A stretch of 64,000 bases of DNA. It comes from Trichaptum fuscoviolaceum. Its lineage: Eukaryota; Basidiomycota; Agaricomycetes; Hymenochaetales; Trichaptaceae. Made by a program: the position numbers and the translations under genes. The stretch is from positions 3,765,424 to 3,829,423 of the forward strand of contig CAJSYZ010000001.1 in NCBI GenBank assembly GCA_910574455.1. Reading direction: 5' to 3'. Shown in pieces: positions 1 to 9,108 of this stretch. Numbering within the stretch: position 1 is the first letter of the stretch; each line of letters begins with the position of its first letter. The notes under the pieces were generated by a model. That model was not told where the DNA came from. It did not search any database and was given only the letters and a program-made list of their open reading frames with translations.

Positions 1-959
1 GGTAAGATACGTACCTTCTGTTTCCTTACCTGCACTTGCGTCGTTTGAAGGAAACGGCCGCTCATGCATCAGCGATCCCACAGCTGTTGTAGTCTATCAA
101 CAAGCTCAATATCGGTGGCCAGATCGTCGGTCATCGTCCAGCGCCCACTATCAAGAAGAAACTGGTTGGAAGCAGTAACTCATACGGCAACCGGTATCAG
201 ACGCACATAGCCGAGTGCTTGCACGCGCTGTCGATGAAGAGAAGATACCGCGGAGAAGCTGTGAGAATGTACGACACGGCGGGGATGGGGAGTAGGCAAG
301 CACGCTGTTCGGAATCCGAATCGTTCAACTCTTGCTTGCAATTGCGATCGTCCTGGTACGACTGTTGATCAGGTTTGTTGAATAAAGATTGTTGCGATTG
401 TTGTGCTTGCAGCAACTGCCGAGGGGAAGTTGAACTTGCTTGGCTTTGCTACAACTGCCGTCCGACCTTGGATTTGGGAGAACGGAGGAGCGATGGTCAT
501 GGACTGCCTCCTGTGATATCGCCAACGTCGTAATAATGAGGATAGGAGTGAAGGTTCGCGCCGCACGCTCGCACTGTACCTGCGCAAATTGTAAAATTCA
601 GAAACGGCAAGAAGATCAGTATTAGTCTGACGCACCTGCCCCATTTACGGCCTTCCTACTCCTCGGTGGCCACCAAAATCTGCGTCGAGACCCTTCCACA
701 GCAAGTTGTAGAACGACAGAAGATGAAAAGAGCAAAGTGAGAAGAAGTAAACGACGTAGACGTCGTGAAAGTGGGAGAAAAGGACACGGACGGACGACGC
801 GCGCGCACGAAGCCATAGTAAGCGCCGGCGCTTACTTTCGCGCAGTAACGCAACATTAATTGTAAAATAACGGCTACGTCATATTGCAAATAAAAAAGAT
901 TTACCTATAGTACTAGATAGAAGCTATTTTATATCAAATTACGAGGGGCTAGGCCCCGG
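1..959. other. No confident gene; possible edge of a truncated gene
   Basis: Both strands were read. On the minus strand there are short open stretches, one of them Gln-rich (197-415), and GT-type donor-like signals near the left edge (rc of about 5-30). They do not join into a protein I recognise. This may be the end of a gene lying mostly outside the window, or non-coding DNA. Confidence 0.3.
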
Positions 960-1160
960 TAGCGAAATTATCGCGTTACAAACGCGCCAGCAATGACAAC
1001 AGGCTGTATTACCATTTTCAGCCTGGTCCCTGACGCGGGATGCATGCCGTGAGATGCCGTGAGGCGGCACCCCGGCATTAAGCTGCCGCACAGGCCAAAA
1101 AAGCTATGGTTCCGTTATCGCGATAACTTTAGAAACGGGTTGCGATAATTATCGCGGATC
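960..1160. repeat. Cluster of GCGATAA palindromes
   Basis: Two perfect 14-bp palindromes are visible, GTTATCGCGATAAC (1114-1127) and GCGATAATTATCGC (1142-1155). A third half-site, TTATCGCG, lies at 968-975. A short direct duplication of ATGCCGTGAG is at about 1044-1063. They sit immediately upstream of the zinc-knuckle ORF at 1175. They could be binding sites for a dimeric protein, or internal parts of a mobile element. The function is unknown. Confidence 0.6.
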
Positions 1161-1174
1161 TATAAGATTATTAG

Positions 1175-1807
1175 TTGGTACGGCTCATTGCCATTATCGA
1201 AGGAGCTCTCCATCTCCTGCGACGGACTCAAGAGTCATTCCAAGACATGCGACGATTTGCCCTCACGGAACTCCTCGAAACAGCGCCTCAAGAGTTATTT
1301 GCCCCATTGGTCATCGACCTCACCACTGATGACGACATCATCGACCTCACTAAAGACCTTGCTGACCAAGTACCTCATCCACCCCTTCACTCCGTCGGCA
1401 CTCAAGTCCCAGAACGCAAAGAACTCATCAATCGCCTGTCCGAACCCATTCGTCTGCAATCACCAATACAGTTACAAGAAGACCAAGAGTATCGTGTCAA
1501 CACAGCCCCACCCTCACCCACATACAGCCCGCAAGTCGACAACAATCCTTTTACGTCTATGTCCTTGGACCCCAAGGAATGCACACAACACTCTGCTGTC
1601 GACCACCACTACAACCTGGCCGCGTCCACCTGCGAATTTTATACATGTTCATACTGCGACATACGTGCACCTGGACACACCATCATTGGCTGCCCCAAGT
1701 ATACGTGCCCCTCATGTGGACAACACGATGGTCATGACGATGAATGCGCTTCCAACCGAATCGCTCAACAACGCGTAACGAAGAGAAACCCACCTGCGAG
1801 CAACTAA
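1175..1807 (+). CDS. Zinc-knuckle-like hypothetical protein, possibly transposon-derived
   Basis: The open frame starts directly after a stop codon. Its first in-frame ATG is about 24 codons in, giving roughly 186 residues. The middle contains acidic DLT-type repeats (VIDLTTDDD, IIDLTKD) and a Pro-rich stretch. The C-terminal 60 residues carry a Cys/His array (CSYCDIRAPGHTIIGCP, then CPSCGQHDGHDDEC) that looks like two linked zinc knuckles. I recall similar small proteins near retroelements in agaricomycetes, but this link is inference. No splice sites are needed to keep the frame. GCGATAA palindromes lie just upstream and a TATA-like element with an inverted repeat lies 400 bp downstream, so the whole 0.96-2.3 kb block may be one element. 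The product could equally be an orphan host protein. Confidence 0.5.
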   Translation: MVRLIAIIEGALHLLRRTQESFQDMRRFALTELLETAPQELFAPLVIDLTTDDDIIDLTKDLADQVPHPPLHSVGTQVPERKELINRLSEPIRLQSPIQLQEDQEYRVNTAPPSPTYSPQVDNNPFTSMSLDPKECTQHSAVDHHYNLAASTCEFYTCSYCDIRAPGHTIIGCPKYTCPSCGQHDGHDDECASNRIAQQRVTKRNPPASN

Positions 1808-2207
1808 AGCACCTGTTGCTAACCCGGATACCCTATTGGCGTTAACTTCGCTTATATGGCATGTTTTTCCTTATTGTCTATTGGACTTAATTTGTCCCTA
1901 TAACGGCCATTTTTCTTTACTGATTTCCACTACGTTTCAATTTAAGAACGGGGTAATGTTACGTTTTCTTACTATGTCAGCGGCCCCCATTACTCCGAAC
2001 CCTTTACCCTATTTGTTTCTATTCTTGTCTTGCTCAGTCATCCTCCGATGTAACCCTCAACCCTCAGCCAATCCCGATGGTACACATGTACCCTTTGCCC
2101 TAACCCTCTGCCCACCGCTCTCACACTATTATTAGTAGCCTATCGTCTACTTTCTTATTGTTCTCTTCTTACTCATCTTCCGATGGACCCTTGCTCCGCA
2201 GCTGTAG

Positions 2208-2252
2208 TATATAAACCCCTGTACTTAGCATGATCGAACTTTAAGTTCGATC
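2208..2252 (+). promoter_or_regulatory. TATA-like element followed by a perfect inverted repeat
   Basis: TATATAAA lies at 2208-2215. About 17 bp downstream is GATCGAACTT-T-AAGTTCGATC (2232-2252), a 10-bp perfect inverted repeat with a one-base spacer. The arrangement suits a promoter or the U3/R part of an LTR, but I found no matching second LTR. The rest of 1808-2470 shows no coding signal. Confidence 0.35.
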
Positions 2253-2472
2253 TCCTTTGTCAAACCCCCCGTCTCTAGTCTCTGCTATACATCTGTTTCT
2301 CTCTACTCCACATCATAGGCCTTTGTCCATATAACATATAGTGTTGAGCCCTAGCTCCGCTATCACTGAGCAACTTAACGTTGCGTTCCCCAACTATACG
2401 AGACCGTAAGTTGAGACGTAACAGCAGCCGTCGCCTGACGCAAAATCCATCGAAAAGTTCCGTTTCTTTCTT

Positions 2473-3454
2473 GTGCGCTTCTATCTTATCTTCGAATTCC
2501 ATCGAAGGTTGTATGTCATCCTCAATCGCAAGCTGAAGAAGTTGGATTCACAACAGCCAGCCACCACACTCGACGAGCAGGAGTCCACATGGGATGCCAG
2601 CATAGATGACTTTACGTGCAAACCGTTCCCAAATCTTGATCCATCAGAAGAGGGTGTCCTCGATCTGAAGGACCTGCCTAAGTTCTATTTCGAGGAATTC
2701 TTTGCAAAGATGGCCGAAGAGGGCGACATCGAATACTATGGCTCTGAGGACATACCCCATGCGTCGGCCAAAGGTTTTCCTCCAAAAGCTCTCCCAGCTG
2801 ATATACAGCGCAGTTTTGAGGAAGTCTCAGCTTCTTTCGACCAATTATCCTTGAACACACTAGCGGAAGTTGTCAAGCAGGCGAATCTCACGGAAGTCCC
2901 GGTGCCAGTGCGAAAGTGGCCGGAAAATGACGAAGACCGAAAAAAATTATCGAAGATCCTGCATCTGGAGAAGCGGTGAAATACGCACAGGGAGAAAGCT
3001 GTTATCCTTTCCAACGCGATGCAGATGATTACGTCTTCTGAACATGTCGTTTTTGAGGTGATGAACGAGACTCTCACTCAGGCAACATTTGAATAAACTT
3101 ATCCACGACCGACATTATTATGGTGACGACGAATCTCTCTTCAAATTCATAGAAAACGCACCATCCGTACTGCACCTGACAGCGGGGGAACCACTCTTTA
3201 CCTATGAACAGCAGGACGTGCTTAAAAGGATATGCAAGATAGTGGGGAACCATGGCCCTTATGGTCGGGCACCTCAGTCTTATTTGGCTCTGCGCATGGA
3301 CTGGGCAAAGGAAGTGCGTGAGCAAACACGGAAGCCTCCTAGTTCCAAGGAAGGATTTGTGAATCCTTCCAATCCTCATTACAAAGAGCCATTTGAGTTT
3401 CGGATTACCGGCGAAGGCGTATCTCGACTCAAATCTTTGACGCCCTTGTCCTAG
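2473..3454 (+). pseudogene. Broken gene for an unrecognised protein
   Basis: Two coding-like blocks lie head to tail. The first (2473-2979) encodes an acidic region ending near KKLSKIL. The second (3089-3454) begins NKLIHDRHYYGDDESLFKF and ends RLKSLTPLS. Between them a third frame reads on as GEAVKYAQGESCYPFQRDA, so the continuous protein can only be followed by switching frames at about 2965, 3025 and 3085, without good GT/AG sites. That pattern suggests small indels in a decaying gene rather than introns. I do not recognise the family. It could be a basidiomycete-specific hypothetical protein. An intact paralogue would be the best evidence for the original reading frame. Confidence 0.4.
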
Positions 3455-3459
3455 TATAC

Positions 3460-4440
3460 TACTACCCGTAGTATATGGTCACGGTAATAAACTTCGTCGA
3501 GTCTATCTGTCTTCCTGATAAACAATGATGTTTCGACTTTGTCTTTCCGATAATAGTAAACAATGATGTGTCGTCTTTTTCTTGAATAAAACGCCTATGT
3601 CTTGCTTGATTGTGTGATGATATGACCTTCAACTTGAAGATATTTTGTAAATACTGATCACCACATCTCATACGATGCAGCGCATCCCCAGGCTGCCAGG
3701 AGTATCTACTAGCCTACTAGTACTCGTACTAGTAGTACCCGAAGGCTTGTTTGTGTTGTGCTTCTACTTTAACATTCAAGTTTCGGGGACATACACCGTG
3801 TTAAAGTTCCTCTGGCTCAAGTTGCCTTCAACATCACTACTTCATCCCTTCAATGTTCCGGGGAGCAAGATGAAGAGGACATGGACGGCAAATTCTTCTG
3901 CCAGTGATGTCTGAGTCGGAGTCACTCAGGCTCACTGCCACTCAGGCTGCCAGTGCCAGTGGCACGCCGGTCACTGGCACGGTGACTTCAAGTTCAACTT
4001 GAAGTTGTGGCACTCACTACTAAGGCTGGCAGGCTGGCACTCAGTTGTCGACTTCAACTTCAAGTTGTTGCTACCACAGGCATAGTACTTGGTGGACATT
4101 GAAGATGCTCAACACTGGCCGTAGTCACCATGCCATACAACCAGGCTCGTTAACAGAGAACTTCCTCAGGTTGTCTTACGTCCTGGTGTATTTTCTGTTT
4201 AACACTACGTTCTGCTCTCCAGGATTACATCTTGGCCCGCACCCTCCACTATTGATCGCATCCTACGCAATTATCGGAAAAAGGAACAGCCGCTGCCGTA
4301 GGATGTACAGTTGAGTTGACACGGGATCATCTTACACACTGGCACTGGCAGCCTAGGGCAGGAACCACCTTACAGACACACTTTAACCAATCATCCAAGA
4401 TGAGTAAGCTCTATAATATCGTTGATGGCCTCAAGTGACT
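3460..4440. repeat. Repeat-rich stretch with AAGTT inverted repeats and GCCACTCAGGCTGCC motifs
   Basis: No gene is supported here. Visible structure includes a 9-bp inverted repeat CTTCAAGTT-C-AACTTGAAG (3986-4004), further CTTCAA/TTGAAG words to 4070, a CTAGTACT palindromic run near 3716-3738, a pair of related AAACAATGATGT words near 3522 and 3559, and GCCACTCAGGCTGCC near 3937-3955. The last motif recurs at about 31430. These look like remnants of miniature or short interspersed elements. Confidence 0.45.
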
Positions 4441-4459
4441 TTTCAGTAGCGAACTGACG

Positions 4460-5680
4460 TAGTCATGGCCTCCTCCTCAACTACCACTGTATCCCAACGC
4501 CCAAGTCACCGCAGATTCTCTTCTTCACTTTTCTACCAATTTTCAACATCGAATTCCTCCTGCACGTCCCGATTCTCTCCCAACACCATGCGGGACCTTG
4601 TACAACTCTGATAGACCTCTTTCTTCCGCCGCGCATCTGCCGACTCGCGCTTTGCCTGTCTCGGCACGCTCAAATTGTTCTATCGGTTTCAACGCCTCGC
4701 GCAGCTCGCGTAAAACGTCTGCGCCTTACTTTGTTAGCTCCCTGTGGGTCGACGCGTTTCTACTCGTGCGCCGCTCTAGGCTCGTATGGAAACCAAGGGG
4801 GTAGGAGTTCGACCGCTTTTGCAGAGGAACGAAACCACTGCCGTCTACGCAATTTACTGCGCCCACAGCAGGCGCCCCAATTCTTGACCCAGGATTCTCT
4901 CGCAGATTTATGCCGACGCGTATCCCCCCACCGACTAAAGCAATGGCGAGCACACATGCGCACGCGTCCACCTCCACAGTTGACAACACAAACTTCTTCA
5001 GCGATTTGTGATGGTAGAGTGGTTACATCCGTAACCATATATCATGAGTGAACCTTCTCCGAGGGACAGGGCTATGCCAGAGAGCTCATCGTCAGTGGTG
5101 GCTGATGACCAGCTCAGAGAGCAGGACATTAAAACTGGTTGCTGCACTTGCATCCGAGGTCCGCTCCTCTCAGGTTTTGAATTGCGAGACGCATCACCGA
5201 CGTTTCGGATGTGCAAAGAGGCAAGTTACTGAACCGGCCCTCACAGGCACGAGGAGAGGATGTATGCGTGCAGTAATCAGTGAGCGAAAGCTACTACTGT
5301 ACTTCTCGAGTAAGTTGTTCTTTTAATTTTTGAATCATAATACTCACGGGCTTCTTCAGCTTTGGAGCATCGGCACGGGGAATGTCTATACGTTCTCCGA
5401 GAACATCGCATAAGATTTACGCCGAAAATTATATTGTCTTCTTTTCTTGGGGTGGGGGTAGGGGGATTGGACACATCCGTTCGCGTATGGAATCTGCAAA
5501 TGGGTATGATTTTCTTCACATTCCTGTATCCCCGACTCATCAGTGACAACTTTCCAGTATGACTCCGACTTTCTTGTCACCGGAAGGAACGATGGCCGCG
5601 TCAGCTTCTTCTCGTTCCATCGTTCCTCTTTTCCTCAACCATCTCAAGCTCAACAATAAGCGGCCACAGGACTCGCGCTG
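4460..5680 (+). pseudogene. Relic of an F-box/WD40-repeat (yeast Cdc4-like) gene
   Basis: Blocks typical of WD40 repeats appear in order on the plus strand but in different frames. They are GRVVTSVTIYHE near 5010-5042, GECLYVLREHR near 5375-5410, GLDTSVRVWNLQMG near 5465-5506, and, after a plausible short intron ending TTCCAG at 5558, YDSDFLVTGRNDGRVSFF. A Ser-rich start-like ATG (4464) and F-box-like hydrophobic text precede them. Stops and frame changes separate the blocks. The intact family members recruit phosphorylated proteins to SCF ubiquitin ligases. This copy cannot encode a full propeller. It may be a decayed duplicate. The assignment rests on motif resemblance only. Confidence 0.45.
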
Positions 5681-6019
5681 AGCAGTCAGTCGGGACGAGT
5701 CTCTATCCCTACCGTCTACTCTCACTTCAGGGATCCCTGCTCAATCGACATCTAATCCTAAGTTCGCCTGGCCTGAGCGGCGTAAAGAGCCCAAAAACAT
5801 GGGAAGGATGCTGGAGAGGGAAGGTTGCGAAGTTGCGCGGTCGGATTCGTATATACGGGGCTATGTATCACCGGGCAGTTTGATGCATCCCAATATTCCG
5901 CTTGCATGCACAAAGGTCGACAAAGCGACTCACAACTCAATTTGCAAATGCCGCAAAGGGAAAAATATAACTGCATTTTCGACATCATCCAAGTTGTTGT
6001 CAACTTGTCGTGTTCCCAT

Positions 6020-6401
6020 TCCTTGCCAAACACCTCTGCCCCGCCACCATTGCCGCCTAAACGGAGAACACTCGGTTTCAATGTGCAGTATGAGTCCATC
6101 ATCGGCCGACAGCGCAATTCCCTCAGCTCCGAGGACGAGAAACGCGCCTTCATGCAAATTACTCCTTCCGAAGCGGGTTGGGATGCATTCAAGTTGGCCC
6201 ATTTCCCATTTTGGCACGGTTCTAGTTCAAGTTTCGGGTTGTGTACAGGGATGACTGTTGTATGGTGAGTTACTCATGGCTTTCTTCGAAATCCTTCTAG
6301 AGCTGATGGAGCAGCTTCTTGTGCAGTGGGTTGTATCCTCCCGACTTCTTCGGAGTTAACATGACTCATTTTCTTGTTCGTTTGTGCTTAAAATGAAAAG
6401 A
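6020..6401 (+). CDS. Coding-like fragment, unknown function
   Basis: One frame reads clearly as protein: NVQYESIIGRQRNSLSSEDEK and on to FKLAHFPFWHGSSSSFGLC. It ends at a donor-like GTGAGT (about 6267). After an acceptor near 6328 another frame continues GLYPPDFFGVNMTHFL to a stop at about 6395. I do not recognise the family and cannot find a convincing start codon or upstream exon. It lies directly 3' of the WD40 relic, so it may be the remnant of another decayed gene. Confidence 0.3.
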
Positions 6402-6619
6402 AGCCTTATAATCAAGTCATCCGGAAGAAATCATTTGTCATCTCCTACTATCAGTTCAACTTGCGGTTTATCCGAGTCATAGTACAAAGCACTAATAGCT
6501 CCCTCTCTCTTTCTAGAAGAATGGGAAATCAGAAAACTGACTTCAACTACTTTGTATAAGTGTGAAGTGGGAGCGGGTATTGTCCCCAAGATCATCATCA
6601 AGCCATTCCACCGTGAATC

Positions 6620-7661
6620 ATGTTCTCAAATCTTCGTACTATCCTTCTCATCCTCCTCTCCCTTGATTACGCACGCCTGCACCTCCGCACCGTCCTCCGC
6701 TTTCAGCTCGTTCAACGGTGGACAGCAAGGGCTCAAACGAAGGTACTTGTTTCATTCATATCAAGATCTGTACACTGACTTGTTGCTAGATACACAAGAA
6801 ACTGCAAACGTTTCTTGATCTTCTCGGGGTACCACCAACACCTCTCTCCGAATTACATCAATATAGGCTCCATAATATAGTTCCGATACAGTGTCGCACG
6901 GGCTTGGATGTGGACAATGCAGTGACTGCAATATATGCATCATTGCCACAGGTACCAGCTAGTAGATTTGTCTCGATCGACATCGAGTGGGCAAGTGGCG
7001 GAGAAGGGCCCAATCATCGCGTGGACCTCATCCAACTCGCAGTTCAACACCACATTTATCTAGTCAGGACGCATACTCTTACTGACCTTCCCCCTACGTT
7101 GGCGCAACTCCTTGGGGATGGTACAGTCATGAAAATTTCCGCAGGAATCAACGGTATGAATAACTTATCTTTTCTCCTGCGAGGTGGCCTAACAGAAGAA
7201 ATGGCAGGTGACGCAGTGCGTATAAAGCGCAAGTTTCGCACCTCTGTGCGCTCCTGTGTCGATCTGACAGATTGGGCACGCGTTGTCTACCCGGAAGTCT
7301 GGCCCAAAAACCCGACCTGGTCCCAACTGCTCTTAAACCCTCGTCTCTGGTTCCAGCATCCGACTCCGACTGTCAAGCTCGAAAAAATAGTGGGAGAAGT
7401 ATTGAGGCTGAACGTCAAGAAGAGTAGTGAGGTCACAATGAGTGACTGGGCAGCTGACGAGCTATCAGCGGCACAAAAAGAGTGTAAGTTATCATTCTGT
7501 TGTTCAAGATCAACCATCTTCAAGTTCTCACTTGCATGATCTGCTGTACTGGAATACTAGATGCAGCTATTGACGTTCACAGCACGTTTGCTGTAGCTTT
7601 GGCCCTGAGCCAAAGCCACTCACCCTTACCGGATAAGTACATCAAGAACTTCGAGGCTTGA
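6620..7661 (+). CDS. WRN-type DEDDy 3'-5' exonuclease-like protein
   Basis: Three exons (6620-6742, 6790-7483, 7561-7661) give one frame of 305 residues. The family removes nucleotides from 3' ends of DNA or RNA in the manner of the Werner-syndrome exonuclease. Exo I is present as FVSIDIEW (Asp and Glu, about residue 113) followed by VDLIQLA. Exo III is present as YAAIDVHSTF, and its Tyr and Asp lie across the second intron. In the Exo II position the family motif G-I-x-G-D is here GINGMN, so the usual Asp is Met. The N-terminus is hydrophobic and then basic (LRTILLILLSL, then RFQLVQRW). There is no helicase domain. It may be a weak or inactive exonuclease. The start ATG was chosen because upstream sequence has no better one in frame. 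Confidence 0.7.
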
Positions 7662-8440
7662 TCTAGTAGGCTGAGGCCCACCAGTAGCAGGTTTGACCAA
7701 ATGTGCTTGAGTTATCGAGTAAATTGTTGTGCGCATGCTCTTGTCTTTCAAAGTTGCCAGGAGATTCATGATTAAAATTTATTATTGAATTGCCTTTTTT
7801 TCCCGAATGATCACCGTAGTCTGAGGTATCAAAGTGGTTTGGAAGATGTCGCCAATGGTGTCTGTCTGCTGTTCGGATTGCTTGCCATGATGATGCTTCC
7901 AGTGGAGCTTTAAATCTAAAATTGGAACTTGAAGAGTTCAAGTTCAAGTTGCCACCGTGACTCGGACTGCACTTGCACTTGAACTTGAACTTGAACTTTT
8001 TACCACTGCGTCCCCTCAACGACACAGTGTACGTTCTCCAGTCTTGTTATGAGCACTTCTCCGCCATCCCCCACCCATTCCATAAGACCACTTATTGGCC
8101 TGAACAAGTTATGTTTTATCCTACCCTCAAGCTTGTATTGAACTCGCCTAGACTTCAACATTTCCGAATGAACCAAAAAACGATAGTGTACGTCTGAGAA
8201 CGTGCTTCTTGCTTGATCTTATCACTCACATTTGTCTTTAGTACCTGGAGAGGAGAAGGTGGGCGGCCTTGTTATAGTGAGAGGAGCTCCGACGTGCACG
8301 CTGAAGCGAGCATCTTCTACCTTTCGAACGACACCCGCTGAGGATAGGCCGATACATGTTGCATCACCAACTGTTGTGATCTTCATCAAAAATTAGTAAC
8401 AATCCTTCGTCTTCAACTAGAGTCGACACCGCCTTATAGG
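7662..8440. repeat. Intergenic region with CTTGAA tandem hexamer
   Basis: No gene is supported. At 7925-7998 the sequence is built from CTTGAA/TTCAAG words, including about 3.5 tandem CTTGAA units (7978-7998) and the inverse GAGTTCAAGTTCAAGTT at 7933-7950. The same words occur at 3.99-4.07 kb. Confidence 0.5.
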
Positions 8441-8826
8441 AAAGGAAGGGCAAGGGCCGTCCGCTGACGATTGAAGAGGTGGCAGAGGACGCTATTGATG
8501 AGGGGGCAGATGAACTACACGACCGATCCCGCGCCAGCCTTGCGCATGTGTCCTTGGATGCCCCTCGCTTCACATATCAGTTTCCTGCGCCGAAACCGCC
8601 ATTGCAACGTAGTAAATCTCGCGTCCGTCAATTGCAGGCTGACGGCCCCGGCCCCGGCCTCGGAACACCACCTCATACCGTCTTGCGAGACACCTTCATA
8701 CCTCTAGTTGAATGTGATACACCTCCGATAGTGAAAAACGCGATGACGCGAGGCGAACATCTTTCCATGAAACAGCTGCCAGCATCTCCCGGCCAATCTC
8801 TAGCAAGTCGCCGGAAGGTAGCGTGA
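8440..8826 (+). CDS. Pro/Arg-rich hypothetical fragment
   Basis: After an acceptor-like TATAG (about 8438) one frame stays open to a stop at 8826. It encodes GKGRPLTIEEVAEDAIDEG, then a basic and Pro-rich tail (APKPPLQRSKSRVRQL; PASPGQSLASRRKVA). There is no recognised domain. It looks disordered. It may be an exon of a decayed gene, since the neighbouring kinase is a pseudogene. No start codon or partner exon could be fixed. Confidence 0.25.
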   Translation, partial: ERKGKGRPLTIEEVAEDAIDEGADELHDRSRASLAHVSLDAPRFTYQFPAPKPPLQRSKSRVRQLQADGPGPGLGTPPHTVLRDTFIPLVECDTPPIVKNAMTRGEHLSMKQLPASPGQSLASRRKVA

Positions 8827-9108
8827 ACCTAGGCGCTACATCTAGTTCACAAGCATCGGACTACGGTGGCGAACATCTATGAGGGCATGCGAGGGAAGAG
8901 AATAAGCGCAACCTTTGAAGCCTCTGGAACTATAAGTACGGACTTCTCTTCTTGCTATTATATTACTAGGCTTATACTGGTTTATTCATCAGCGAAACCA
9001 CATGCGTCTATTTCGGATACTTTGCTCTTCAAACATATCATATCAACACAGATCTAACCGAAGCTAAATGTGTTAGACAATTATTGATCTGGACAACTTC
9101 GCGGGGCG

